This document shows positions 41,461-53,875 of a DNA stretch of 64,000 nucleotides, piece by piece; the first letter of the stretch is position 1; each line of letters begins with the position of its first letter. A program made the translations under genes and the position numbers. This DNA is from Spirogloea muscicola. Its lineage: Eukaryota; Streptophyta; Zygnematophyceae; Spirogloeales; Spirogloeaceae. Under the pieces are notes generated by a model that worked only from the letters and a program-made list of their open reading frames with translations, was not told the origin of the DNA and made no database searches. The DNA lies in assembly GCA_009602725.1 (NCBI GenBank), contig WELB01000146.1:140246-204245 (forward strand), given 5' to 3'.

Positions 41461-41604
41461 AGTGAGGATAGGGGCTGGAAAAGAGAGAAGGGAGAGAAGA
41501 AGGAACAAAGCACGAGAAGGGGGCCAGGGGAAGCGCTAAGAAAAACAAGCACAACAAGAAACAAAGCAGCTACGTATCACTCAGTAACCCCTGCTAAGTC
41601 CCCC

Positions 41605-42565
41605 TGGCTGTGGACGTGCATGGGGCTCTCGGATCCCACTGGCTCGACCTGTTGGCCAGGCTTGCACGGCGCGCTGTGTCCCGCAGGCGCGGTGAGCCGG
41701 CTGACTTCAACGCCGCTGGCTCGTGGGCTCAGGTGTATCGTATGCGCTTGTCCGTCTCCCTCCAGCGGTCCATGGCCCACGCCTTGCATCTGCGTGCTGG
41801 CCGTGCTCTCGCTGCGGCCTCCGGCTTTCGTCAGGGGGATAGTTGGTGAGGCTCCTCACTCGTAACTACTGAGTGGTCCATCCTCCCCCGTTCTGCCATA
41901 GCCTCTTCAGGCCCCGCAGTCGCTGTTTAGCTCGTAGTTTGGCCCCTTCGAACCTTGTCAGTTCTTTTCGGGCTGGCTTCTCACAGCCCTTGCCCCCATT
42001 GGGAGAGCCACGTCTTCTGCTAAGCAGCCTCAGGTCAGAGAAGCTAGGCTCCTGGAAGTGGGTCCCCTGGCCAGCCAGAAGAAACCCCGCTCGACTGATT
42101 CGAGCGAGGGTGGGCAAGTGCCCTGCTTTCTGGGGTGTCCGGATGGCTCTCGGATCCCACTGGCTCGACCTGTTGGCCAGGCTTGTACGGCGCGCTGTGT
42201 CCCGCAGGCGCGGTGAGCCGGCTGACTTCAACGCCGCTGGCTCGTGGGCTCAGGTGTATCGTATGCGCTTGTCCGTCTCCCTCCAGCGGTCCATGGCCCA
42301 CGCCTTGCATCTGCGTGCTGGCCGTGCTCTCGCTGCGGCCTCCGGCTTTCGTCAGGGGGATAGTTTACCGGCAGCTAGTCTGTCGGATGTGAGGCTCCTC
42401 ACTCGTAACTACTAAGTGGTCCATCCTCCCCCATTCTGCCATAGCCTCTTCAGGCCCCGCAGTCGCTGCTTAGCTCGTAGTTTGGCCCCTTCGAACCTTG
42501 TCAGTTCTTTTCGGGCTGGCTTCTCACAGCCCTTGCCCCCATTGGGAGAGCCACTTCTTCTCTTC
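41605..42565 (+). mobile_element. Tandem duplication of retroelement 3' end (two units of about 520 bp)
   Basis: Units at about 41625-42030 and 42140-42560 are nearly identical by eye. Each encodes the endonuclease C-terminus (HWLDLLARL, RRRGEPADFNAAGSWAQVYR, MRLSVSLQRSMAHALHLRAG, LLTRNY plus stop) followed by the 3' tail with CCTTCGAACCTTGTCAGTTC and the GGCTGG hairpin. The first unit lacks about 25 bp before LLTRNY that the second retains. The high identity makes this the youngest copy pair seen. It may be an unequal-crossover product or an assembly duplication. Confidence 0.85.
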
Positions 42566-44002
42566 CTCCCCTTAGCTCATCTGACTTCCAATTGCTGACA
42601 CGGGGGTACTAAGCGCGCCCGCTCTGTCTGCCTATCGTGTGGCTCCCCTTAGCTACTTCATGAGAAACCTCTGTATGCACCTTGTTGGCTTTCACACCAG
42701 CTCTATTGACATCAGCAGCCGCCTTCTCTCGAAATGGAAGTGGCTCTCCAAAGGAAGAGGAGCACTAGACAGCTTGACAGATGTGCTAGAGATGCTTGAT
42801 GAGCCAGGCGCTCGTGCAACTTGAACGGCAATAACTAACAGAGTACTCGAGGACCACTCAACAACTTTGGAAGTCGCTCAACCCCCCTATGAGCAATTCA
42901 TGCATACCAGTAAAGTAGGGTCAGACTGATGTGCACTGGTTGGGACTCGGTATTATTGACAATGCGACATGCAGCAGAACACGGTCTTGTCAGGTGCCTT
43001 ATGCAAGTTGAAACCAAACCTCAAATAATGTTGGCAGCACAACAGGCGTCTTGAAGGTCCTTGATATCATTGACCACGTGTGGCTCCTGGTACCAACTAA
43101 AGCAACCACCACTACTGAATAGCGGCTGTGTAAGCTGGTACACAATGACAATTGACTTTAGCAGCCTACTACATCTAACCAAAGGAACAACAACCGTCCG
43201 CTGCACTATGCAAGACACACCACCTCCCCCCCGTCCGCCTTGCAAATATTTTGATAGCACTTGCAGGCCTAGGTGTCACAGAGCTGCATATCCATGCATA
43301 CCCACGATGCATATCCATGCATACCCACGACGTAATCAGACTTCTGATCGAATGTTACAGTTCCTGAACAAATTGCCCGAAGCAATCAGACTCCCAGGCA
43401 ACCCTACTATTAGGATACCGAGTCTCTGACTTAAGTTCAATAGACGACCTGAGGAAGCAAGTATGTCAAGGAGCTTCCCTTAGAGGCTTGGCCAGAGCTA
43501 AGCAAGCATCCTCACAAGCGAAGGTGCTGCACGTGCCCAAGCTCCATACGTATATGGAGGTGCATGCACAACCATACACATGCAGGAAGCGCAGACGTCT
43601 TCCAGTAATCAGCGAACGAGTTTGTAGATAAATTGATTGAGAACCAAATCGAAAGACAGCCACCCACAAATAGGTCGATGGACTTCCCTGGTACAGGGCG
43701 TCGTCCTACAAGGGCCCCAACAGTCCTATCTGGTGCAACATCGTACAGGCAACGTCCAGACACCTGCCAGGTGCCCAGGTGCCCAATCTGACACCTGCCC
43801 GGTGTCTGCCTGTGGTCAAATTAAGCGTCCCAGCACGCAGAAGTCCAACCAAGTGTCCCCCAACAACTTGCCCAATACCACGTGAGCAGGGGCAAGCTCC
43901 TGGCTATATGGCCATTAGGGCCAAAGCCATACGAGGCACAACAGTGTACTGGGAAGGGACACGTGATTAGTGGAAGATTTCAGTGCATGTCCCACAAGTA
44001 CC
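42566..44002. other. Intergenic, AT-richer, small repeats only
   Basis: 42668-42724 is an inverted copy of repeat C. 43286-43330 is a two-copy tandem repeat of 23 bp (GCATATCCATGCATACCCAC). 43745-43805 has several overlapping CACCTGCC/CAGGTG palindromic pieces. No gene was recognised; the 3' UTR of the histidine kinase lies near the right end. Confidence 0.5.
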
Positions 44003-47000
44003 TCAGTCCACTTCAAGCCACGCCAGCCTTGCCCTTTCTTCCGGCTCCAACTCCTTCACCTTACGAACCTTGGCAATGACACCCTCAAGCTCAGCCTTCC
44101 GCACAGGCTTGCTCAGGTACAGATTCATCCCAGCCTCCTTGCACTCGTCCTCAATACCTGGCCCTACGTCTGCCGTCAGAGCTGCAACAATGGGCTGCTC
44201 TGCCACAGGAAAGTTGACCTGCAATGCACCACCAAATAAGTGGACTGCTCAATGGCTTACCCTAGACCCACTATGAACTTCCTACGATGTCTTCCACAGT
44301 ATCTTGCACTATCAGTCCGCTTGTGATACAATGACAGAGGCAGACTGCCAAAAGAACAAAATGTGCAGGCTGAAAATTGAAATATGATAAGTTGGAAAGA
44401 AACACTTGATGATATGATTAGTTTACTGCAAAGGTTTCTGCTTGTTACTCGCAAGCGCCTCGTGGCTGTCAGACCATCCATCTCGGGCATTTGAAGGTCC
44501 ATAAGGATCAAATCATATTGCTTCTCCTTCATTTTCTCCAGGACCTGCTCACAAATGTATCCGAATCAGCGGAACCTGATGGGCATCGTGTGAGCATATA
44601 CAAGAACTCAGGTATGATCAGATCAAAGCTACAGTCAGTGGCACGTCAGGCAAGAGCCAGACACAAGCTTCAAAGATGAGCAACCAATAAGGTGCCATAG
44701 CCTTCACCATTGTGGATGATCACTTCAAGTCAGGCTTGCTCAATAACACAAAAACCACTGAGCAGATATATACGCATAGATTGACAGTGGTTGTACTGTC
44801 ACAAATGGTCAAAGCCCAGGACAAGAGTATTTCAGACAACGACAATGAAAGAGGGTCTGAGGTAGCACGTATGGGTACCTTGAGCCCATTAATTACTGTC
44901 TCACAGTCTGCATGTCCAAGACCCTTGAGCAATTTCAGGAGCACCTATGCTTGGCAAAAGAGGGAGCAACTAAGTATCCAAAAACCATCACACACTTGGA
45001 CGCCCTGTGAATTGACAATGAAAACAGGAGGACAGGCCGTGTGCTCCTCCAGATGAAGACCATAATTTGAGGATGTTACCAGACATCCACGAGTGCATCA
45101 ATGCAGAGTGAATGTGACAACGCCATTGCATTCACAATGTACGTGGACCCCATGAAGTTCATCCGTCCCCGTGTTTGATTGCGCATGCATGACAATACCC
45201 TTTGATTGATGAGGTTGTCTTCCGCAATCAATATACTAAGCTCCGTGGAAATTTTGGCATGGGTGGCCTTTGGCTTTTCCACAACCTGTGCATGCCAGGA
45301 GAGCCAGGTGGTCAAGTCAATAGCCCAAAGAAGAACCATAACCAGCACAATTGATGCAATCAAAGTCACACGGCGTAGAAATTTCTTCTGTTGGAGTACC
45401 TGGACCTTCGCCAACGTGTCAACCAGTAGCTTCCGCATCTGATTGATACGCACAGGCCTGGAGAGAGTGCCTGTCACTTCCTGCATTTACCAGCGCAGAT
45501 CTAGAATGAAAATGAACGTTGGAAATACATCTTTTGCCATCTGCCTGTGCTGACATGCATACCCTGCCATTGGACAAGACACAGAGGAGCCCATCTGCCT
45601 CCATATACATCAGGACGACTGCATGCCACAGGTGCATAGAGCATAGTGCAGCTGTCAGCAATAATCAATGCAGGCTACTCATCACAGCTGTGAGATGTAG
45701 TGAAATTGATCCTACCATCTTTGAAGCATCGATGCCAGTTTGAGACCTTGTGTGCTTTGCTAGTAAGAGGAAAGTTGGGACCCGGCCTTGAGTGCACTGG
45801 CAGCCTATCTGAGTAAAGTTGAGGGCAGCCTCGTGCTCCATAGCAAAATTGACCAGATGGTCCTCCGCGACCTTCTTCTCCACGCTTGTGATTGGGCAGT
45901 CCACCAACACAACATCAAATGCTCCACTCCCACCATTGCCTCCAACTTCTGTTGTGCTGGCATGTTTCACAAGACTGTCCTCATTTGACTGCCTGCTCCT
46001 GATGCGAGAGAGATGAGATGAGATCTCGAAGTCCTTGGCTGAGGTGACAGGAGAGCTGGGTTGCGAGAAGGTGGGACGTGTTTGAGTAAATGGCTTTCTA
46101 GGCGATGGGCCTGGTTCGCCAAGTGCAGCATAAACTTCGTCCTCCGTGGTAGCCTCAACACAGACCATACCCCAGGCTCTGAGAATCGATCCCACCATCC
46201 TGTGGAACGTTGGCGTGGAGCCCACTAGAAGAGCTCGCTTGCCGCTCAGCGGTGTGGGAAGGGCCGTCATGGCAATTTCGTACGTCGACCGGTCAGTCTC
46301 AGTAGTAATATGCCGGGAGAGGGTGGCCCACGGCTGTTTGGCGCCGTGAGCCATGATGGTGAAGTAAAAGGACGATCCTTTGCCTAGCTGGGTTTCCACC
46401 CAAATCCTGCCTCCCATTCTCTCTGTCAAATCTTTGGCTATTGCCATGCCCAGACCCGTGCCTGCCAGAAACATAAGAACTCAATTTCAGCGACCGCTTG
46501 GCCTTCATGGAGCACTATGCCAAGCCCATTGTAGACCGAGGCTGCCCATAAGCCCTCATCTGTGAGGCACTCACTAGAAGAAGCCCTGTATGCACTTTGA
46601 AAATCAAGTTGCAACTTTCACAAGCAAGAGCAAGGCAGGGGTACATAAGACAGGCAAAAAGATGCAAGTCACATTATGAAATGGGGTGCCAATGCTAGTC
46701 AACATCTTCGCACCCGGCACTGAAGAAGCTTCTCAATAATTTTAAATTGAGGTTTTCACTGTTGATTACTCACCTTCGTATTTCCTGGTTCTTGAGTTGT
46801 CACACTGAGTGAATGCCTCAAATATGACATGTGCAAACTCAGCCGGCATGCCAATCCCTAGAGGAGAATAGAGGAGGAGAGAACAATGTCTTCAGCTAGA
46901 CAAAAGTTTCATACACACAGTCACGACGCGGTCTTCCTTTTTGGATTGGATGAATTGAACACTTCCTGCAAGATGATGTTGATCCGTAATTTCCTGTTTA

Positions 47001-50000
47001 CAATCTCACTTAGACCAGGAATACTTGTAGACTAATCGCTTGGTAACGAAAGGCAAGCAGAAGTTGGTGAAATGCTGGTCCCCACCTGTATCCCTAACAC
47101 AGAATTCGATTTCAAGATTCGGTAGCACCTCCCAGTCCTTAGGCTCAGCTTCACCGTACTGCAGCATCTCTCCACCAAGCTCTAGTGACGGCCTCCTTCG
47201 AGGTCGTGCTTTCACAGATACCTCTACCTCACCACCTTCATCGGTAAATTTTGCTGAACAAGGATAATATACAAAAGGCAGGTCAGCACCAAGTCAGCTG
47301 CCCTCAAGAACATGGCACGAGGTTGAAGAACAATGGTCATTGGCAATACCTGCATTAGAGAGCAGATTGGTAAGGATCTGGCGAAGGCGAACCTCATCGG
47401 CCCAGATGTAACTGCACATGAAAGAGAAGTACAGGAGTTAAACCATCAAGCAAGTCAAACTCTGCAATCAAGGGCTGATCAACACAGGGAGCAGACTACA
47501 GCAGAAGCAATAGCAGAAGGGAAGTTAGTATTCATACTGACAAAGGGCTATTGACATAATGTCAACAGCGTCAGGCTTTGCACTCACAAGGGCACATTCT
47601 CATCAATGTTGTAGGAAAGATCAAGACCCTTCTTCTGACATCGGAGAACAAGCATCTCCATGCAGAAATCAAGGCAGCTCATAATGTCAAACTCCTTCAT
47701 CTGTAATTCCATCTTGTGCGCGTCAAGCTGCAGCATATGACAAACAAGAACAGTCAACATCTGCCTTCATATTTTGTTGGAATGGAAATTCCTGACAGAT
47801 CTTACGCTAGGGTAAAGACCCTAGCATAAATCCAGTGAAAAGCCGCTGACTTGCCTTTGAGAAGTCCAAGATGTCATTGATGAGGGACAAGAGTTGCTGA
47901 CCAGATCTGGCCCATGTCAACAACATCAAAGATGGAACCTCAGATATCTTTCATCTCCTTGGCCAGACAAAGGAAGCCTCCAAAGAGCGTCACTATGGGC
48001 AACCATCTCATAACAAGGAAATCACTATGAGGAATTGCTCAAAGGCATCACTACCAGGTCCTTATTAGCACACCTCCAAGCCGACACGTTTGACATACAA
48101 GCTGTTCTAGTGACCCTAGTGCTTACCCATGGATCATCATGGACAATTCCAACTGATCAGAGCTGAGATTACAAGTGTCTTGGAGGAGCTGACTACATGC
48201 TATGATGGCATTCATAGGTGTCCTGATCTCATGACTGATATTGGCCACAAATTGCCTCTTTGCTTTTGCAGAGGCCAGCTTTGCAACCTCTGCTAACTGC
48301 ATGGTGGAACACAATGAAAACGCTTGGCATTTATGGCACTCTTCTTTTGATGAGTAAGCACAAATGATGAGCCAGCACCGAATGCACGGGCTACACAGAT
48401 AGCATCAAGTACAAACATCCTGCCTTCCTCTTGTAACAGCCAAGCTTCACCTGCTGTACTAGTCAAGAATGTTGCTGAAGCAAGGTAGAAGGAGGAGCGC
48501 TTACCCGCATTTTCTCCAACTGGAGCTCTTTCTCTCGTCGAACAGTGCAGTCAGAGAGGATACCAAAATAGTATCTGTCAATGAGAATCCAATCAGATCT
48601 GATCAGGACCACGGTATTACCACACGACATTGAAAATGAGATGAGTTAGTTCTCTTTGCTGAAAGAGAGCAAGCAAGCACCTCTTGGTCAAATCCATGGA
48701 CGAGCCATTCACAACTGTCCCATTAGAGGTGATCACTGGTCGAATCCTAAGCCAATTCCAGAATGGAGTTCCATCCTTGCGATAATTGATAATCTCCACT
48801 GATGCTGACCGGCCCTCCATGCAAGCAACTTTGAGTGTGGCCACAGTGGCCTGATCAGTCAGAGGGCCCTGAACATCAAGAGATACATATCAGAAACTGG
48901 GCCCAGCAGATCCTGCGCACAGCAGACTCAACTTGGGCCCAGCACAGTGGCCAAGCTGCCACTCCCCTTCTAAGCCATGAACAAAGGTGCGGAAAATAAG
49001 AGCACAGATGCTCATATACTTACTTGTAGAAAGGACCCAGAATGAAGACCCACGCTTTCTTTCAATGTGTAGCCAGTGATGTTTTCCCAACCCTCGTTGA
49101 CAAACACTATTGGTTGGCCCTTCTGTGAAAGGTCACACAAGACCAGCCCTTCGCTGAACGCATCTGCAAATCAGCCAGAATACATAAGAAGAGCAGTCAG
49201 CTGACAGAGAACAGCTGTAGCTGGAATCAAGGACGGCAAGCAGGCTTGCAAACCTTGCTATGACGTTGTTGATGTCTAGCTGCAAGCAACTTGCTCAGTA
49301 CTATTCATGACATACCGATTGCAAGCAGTAAGCCTTTCTTGTCCTCCTCAAACTTTTCTGCCTGCATGCGCTGGAGCTCAAGCTGCTGCGTATGCTTTTC
49401 TATTTCCTGGCCAAGCAACCCGTGGTCCAATTTCAGAAGAGAGATGACATGCTGATAGGCACCTTCTCATCTACTATGTGTCACTGCTGCTGCAATCATC
49501 CAGATGTGAGACTATTCAGGAAGCAAACAACCACAAAACAGCTCTGAAGAACAAACCATGAGATGCGAAGGCTTACCAAGACTACAAGCTGAGCAAGAGA
49601 GAGAAGAAGATCTTCTTCTTGTTGGCTAAATTCCCTTGGCTTAAAATCAATGACGCACCTAAGAACAAACATGCGTACATATGTAATGTATCAGATAGTG
49701 ATGAGCATGTCTGCCACAAAGCCAGACTACCACGTTATGGCACAAGCCATGATACAAGATGGTATCTTTCTGTCTGCAACTTCCATGTCTGTATTGGCCA
49801 AGAGCACTCAATAAGATCTTCACAATGAAGCACATAAGTGCATACAATGATCCCAGCACAAATCCACCAGATGTCAACAGCGGAGCTCCAGCATAGAAAC
49901 GAATATGCGGAGCTCCTGTAACCTGCCATACACGCACATGCTGGAGACATTCAACATCAATTTCACAGACCGCCTATTTTCAAAGCATGTATAAGAATGG

Positions 50001-52175
50001 TTTCATTGTCCACTATAAGCTGCAAAACCAGCAGGTGGCAACACACCAGAGGGTTCTGACTGAATCTGGAGTCCATTGTAGCATTCCTCACGACTAAGCA
50101 AGGCTTCTTCCTGTGCACCAGTAAGGAGATTCACATTGACTATACCAGCTTAGCATTGAATGCTTGGTAGATCTAGATGAAGTATATAAAGCATGAACTT
50201 TCTCCAGAGTTGTGAACTGAAGAAATAAAGGCTTAAAGCCTGCGGCCTATGAACTCCTCCTTCAAAGCTTTCCCTCCCATCAGCAACCACAACCAAATTT
50301 TGACTGGTGGAGAAGGTCTGACTAGCTGCCAAACTGCCCCTTAGGCAAGCAGATGTTCAGTGATGGAACATTGAAGCTATCAATGGAGGAGGTAATGAAA
50401 TACGTACGCTGGAAGAAGAGTGTAAGCACAAAATGAGGAGCAGCGATCAGTCTCTGTCACTCCTGGCAGTCCCACATTCGACTGCAGCAATGCAAGACAT
50501 TCTTCTCTAAGAAACCATGTGTAAGAGATCAAACAAGCTGGTGCATCAAAAAAGGTGCTACAAGGTACTGACAAATCGCAACTTGAAAAGGCCTCCTTTG
50601 TTACCTACTTTCTACGCACTTCTAATAGCTGCCCGGATATTGCAAGTTCTGTGATATAGTAGTCACCTTGAAGTATTGCCTCTTGCTATCCACCAAGGAG
50701 ACTAGAGCAACAGGACACTGCACCGTCACAATCCATTGTATGTTAGTCTTAGATGATATTATACTCTTGACAGGAACAAAGCAACGCCCAGCTGCAATAT
50801 GTTGAATGTCAAAATGCTCTAGACCACAAGATGAAGGGTAATTGCAAGTGGCAGCTCCTCTAAGTATGATAACAAGCACTGGAAAGAGGCAGACCTGAAA
50901 AAGTTTGCCTGCAAGAGCTGTCAGCCGGTCATATCTTGGCTCTGGTGCCTGTCATTGTCAGACAACCAACTCCAACATTGCATGACTGATGCAGCATGCA
51001 GAAGCAGGCTCACTTATTCTTTCGCAAATGCCTCTGGTACTACAACACCGTGGCCATTGCAGTCAAGTCATCTCCGGCATGGCCGACGAACACAAAGCCA
51101 TATATGGAAAAACTCAGTAAGAGTGAACTGGACACAAGCTGGCTGAAATCATCACTCCAACTGTGCTTGCGACAAGTAAGCTCCATACCGTGTCAAGCAG
51201 ATTATAATTTCTCAAAACCTGTAATCTGAAATTTTCATTTGATGGAAAAGGGGCCCCCTGCTGACAAAGCACGACACACCTGCTAAGATACTGTCTCTGC
51301 CACTTCAGCTTTTACTGGTCCAAGCTTTTGGTCATAACCTTTCCTGAAAGTAAGGCACGTACTCTCGTACATAGGGAACAGCAGAGTCAAGCGCTTCATG
51401 ATGGATGCCACAAGGCCACACAAGTTGCAGGCAAATGCCTTGCAACTTGCAACCACGTCCGACATGAGTACACCAAAGCCATAGTCCACACCATTCGCTG
51501 ATGTGCTTCACCTTGGCATTGAAAATAGAGCCCTCCTTTGGTCGATCTGGACCAAGGGTCATGGGGTAGAAGACTTCATCAATTGAGTCCTTGCTCTCGG
51601 AAGTTGCCGCATCGCCGTCAAAGATCGCCTGCTGACCGTCCAGGCTGACCTGCTGCGCCTCGAGGTACTCGCGAAGGTCCGAGGCATTGCTCTGGGTCCT
51701 GAAGTCCTGCGACCGGCCGGACGGCGATCTGAAGTTGATGTCGAGCTGGAACAGGCGAGAGCATCTTAGAATTGTGCCGACAACAAGGCCAGCGGCCTGG
51801 CAAGCGGCAAAGGAGAGCTGTGGACGGCCACTCAGTGCAGACTGTGTCTCTGTAGGAGCTCGGCCAGTCAATTGGCCACGAGGAGCTCGAGCCTCGTGCT
51901 GCTCTCGTCTGCCCTGGGCTTACAGGATGCGAGTAGTCGAGGCCGGAGTGCGACAGCTCCAGCGGGAACATCTGCTCCGCCGCGGCCGCCGGGAAGGCGA
52001 AGTCGCCCGCCGTCAGCGACCCTGCGCTGCCGGCGGCGTCCTCCTCGGCGAAGTCCTGCAGCCTGCTCTTGACCATGTCGGCGCCTGCCTCTCCCGCGCC
52101 ATGCTCCCGGGCGGCCTGCGCGTCCTTGCTGGCGCCGGCGGCCTCGGCCGCATCCTTAGAGACGACGCACCCCAT
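44003..52175 (-). CDS. Hybrid histidine kinase: GAF, LOV-like PAS, HisKA, HATPase, two receivers
   Basis: Twenty-four exons join in phase to 1109 residues: 52175-51924, 51745-51512, 50948-50895, 50717-50667, 50481-50408, 50303-50255, 49922-49846, 49658-49577, 49406-49316, 49163-49024, 48868-48681, 48574-48505, 48296-48127, 47906-47855, 47727-47588, 47411-47350, 47253-47086, 46857-46774, 46461-45716, 45480-45400, 45285-45199, 44944-44879, 44544-44449, 44218-44003. The N-terminus MGCVVSKD suggests myristoylation. A GAF domain (about 165-290) has [10 protein letters not shown] and [14 protein letters not shown] coiled coil leads to a PAS domain of LOV type ([23 protein letters not shown]) without the flavin-binding Cys. 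His476 lies in [15 protein letters not shown]1 (DTGIGMP), F and G2 (GTGLGMAIA) boxes are intact. A degenerate receiver is followed by a complete one (Asp978, Asp1022 in [11 protein letters not shown], Lys1075). This resembles the PAS-histidine kinases of mosses. Confidence 0.9.
47728..47854 (-). other. GC-AG intron in the histidine kinase gene
   Basis: Exon 14 ends DFSKAG-type at AAG followed by GCAAGT, and exon 15 opens after a CTGCAG acceptor with LDAHKMELQ. Only a GC donor keeps the frame, and GCAAGT is the usual form of such donors. Confidence 0.75.
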
Positions 52176-52600
52176 CGTCGCGGCCGTGTGGCATTAGAGG
52201 CCGCACGGGGCCCCGGGTTTCTGCGGCTGCGATATCCGCCGCCGCATCGCCCTCCGTAGAGGCTGGACACAGCCGCCGCCGCCGCCGCCGCCGGGAGAGC
52301 CCCGCCAAGAGGCGGCGCCGCCGCCGCGCGCCGGCTCTGCGANCGGGATGCGGAGCGGCGCGGGTGGGGCGTAGGGGGCAGGTCGGGTTAGCGGCGGAGG
52401 CCGGCGGGAAGCGGGCGGGGCCAGCAGCGCGCTCACCGTGCCGAGGCGGTGCCGTCAGCCGCGACGGCGCGCCCGGCGTTAGGCAGGACGCTGTCCCGCC
52501 AGAACGCCGACGGAACTGCGTGAACCCCGAACATCCAACGACGGTCTGTGCACACCTCATTGCCCCCTCCGCGGCTTGTGCAGCTGGCCTCTCGGGCTGC
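52176..52600. promoter_or_regulatory. GC-rich 5' flank of the histidine kinase
   Basis: A CGG-rich stretch with one N at 52343 directly upstream of the start at 52175. Open frames here are low complexity. It is probably the 5' UTR and promoter; no specific sites can be named. Confidence 0.4.
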
Positions 52601-53130
52601 AGCGTGTCCAGTCAGTCTTCTAGGCTGGCCTTTCACATGAGGCTGGCGGTGTCGCTCCAGCGCTCTCTGGCTCTCCTGATTAGAGGTTACTGAGAGTCCG
52701 CTTGCTGCTGTCTCAGTCCTTAGCACTCCGGCTCCTTCAGACCTTGTCCATTCCTTTGGGCTGGCCTCTCCCAGCCACCAGTCAATCTGGCCGCGCTTGC
52801 TTCTCTGGCTCAAGCGGTCCACACCCGCGCCGGCCGCGCTGTCGCTGCTGCCTCAGAGTCACGGCGGAGTGCCGCTTGTCCTGCTTCAAGTTATTCTGAT
52901 TTGCTGTTGCTCACCCGTGGATACTGAGCATCCATCTGCATCATGTCGTGTCCTGGTATGTAGTTTATTCTTTTTCGGCATCGTTTTGTGGCCTTTGTGG
53001 CCTCCGGATATTGTCAATTCTTTCTGGGCTGGCTTTGCTAGCCCCTCTTTTTCTATGGGCGAGCAATTTCTCTTCCTTCTTTCACAACCATCCCCTCTTC
53101 TTGGAAGAATTTCATCCTTTGGGCTGGCCG
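52601..53130 (+). mobile_element. Two nested retroelement 3'-end fragments
   Basis: 52633-52692 encodes FHMRLAVSLQRSLAL and, after a deletion, LIRGY plus stop, followed by a GGCTGG tail at 52735-52800. Immediately after, 52799-52924 encodes LAQAVHTRAGRAVAAAS and SSYSDLLLLTRGY plus stop, again followed by a tail with GGGCTGGCTTTGCTAGCCCC at 53025. The second piece matches the 11.87-12.1 kb copy closely. Two successive insertions, or one split by another, explain the order. Confidence 0.8.
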
Positions 53131-53875
53131 CTCTCGCTGCTGGACACCATTCCCTCTACAAGCTCCCAATACGATGCCTTCTTCGGCCTGGCCTATCACG
53201 GACTTAGCCCCTGGAAGCGGCCCATCTCCCGCCGCCTCGTAAGCAGGCTCGCCCCAAGCTTCGGTTGTTGAGGGCATCGAATTACTCTCATTTTGATGTT
53301 TGAGGTTTGAGGTTCGAAGTTCGAGGTTCAAGGTTTACTGCTTGATCAGAGGTGCTGTGCTTGAACTGCTGGCCAAAGAAACCTGAGGTAAGCTGCGAAT
53401 TTGCAGCCTGGTAGGTGGAGGAGGGAGGGCGTGGTGTGTTGCACACCAGTCCGATGACCATGGTACTTGTCCACTATGTTGTGCATGCCAAGATCATTGC
53501 CGAATACAACTTCGGGAGTTACAAGCTGCACGTATTGCACATTACACTACCAGACTTCCTCGATGTAATAGGTGCTAAGCACCATGCCCTACTAATGGCC
53601 AATTCTGTTTAAATAAAAGAATCACAGTATTCCATTGACTTGCGATATGAATGCAACACCGCAAGTAAAAGAGTCTGAGTAAAGCCCTAAGGAGCACTCT
53701 TGGGATCATGTGGCAGGGTTGTCAGAGCCTCATTCATAGATTTCACAAAAATGGTCTGCAAGGAGGTCGCCATCTGGCAAAACCGATAATTGATGTTATT
53801 GGCATCACATTTGCGTGTGTGAAGTCACTTTCAGCAAGAAAACAGCGCTCCTCACGACGTTGGTCAAATTTCTTC
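53131..53875. other. Intergenic, includes GAGGTTC microsatellite
   Basis: 53296-53338 is a degenerate tandem run of GAGGTTTGAGGTTCGAAGTT type (about six 7-8-bp units). The remainder has no recognisable gene and includes the 3' flank of the glycosyltransferase gene. Confidence 0.5.

Noticed and set aside
43286-43330. CRISPR-like short repeats
   Set aside because: Only two head-to-tail 23-bp copies without spacers in a nuclear eukaryotic sequence; a simple tandem duplication.
45286-45399. Transmembrane helix between the two receiver domains of the histidine kinase
   Set aside because: The segment has a donor, branch-like site and acceptor in phase, and removing it gives a clean receiver start; best read as an intron.
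49024-49163. LOV photoreceptor domain
   Set aside because: The cysteine needed for the flavin adduct is replaced, so a classical blue-light photocycle is not supported even though the fold is LOV-like.
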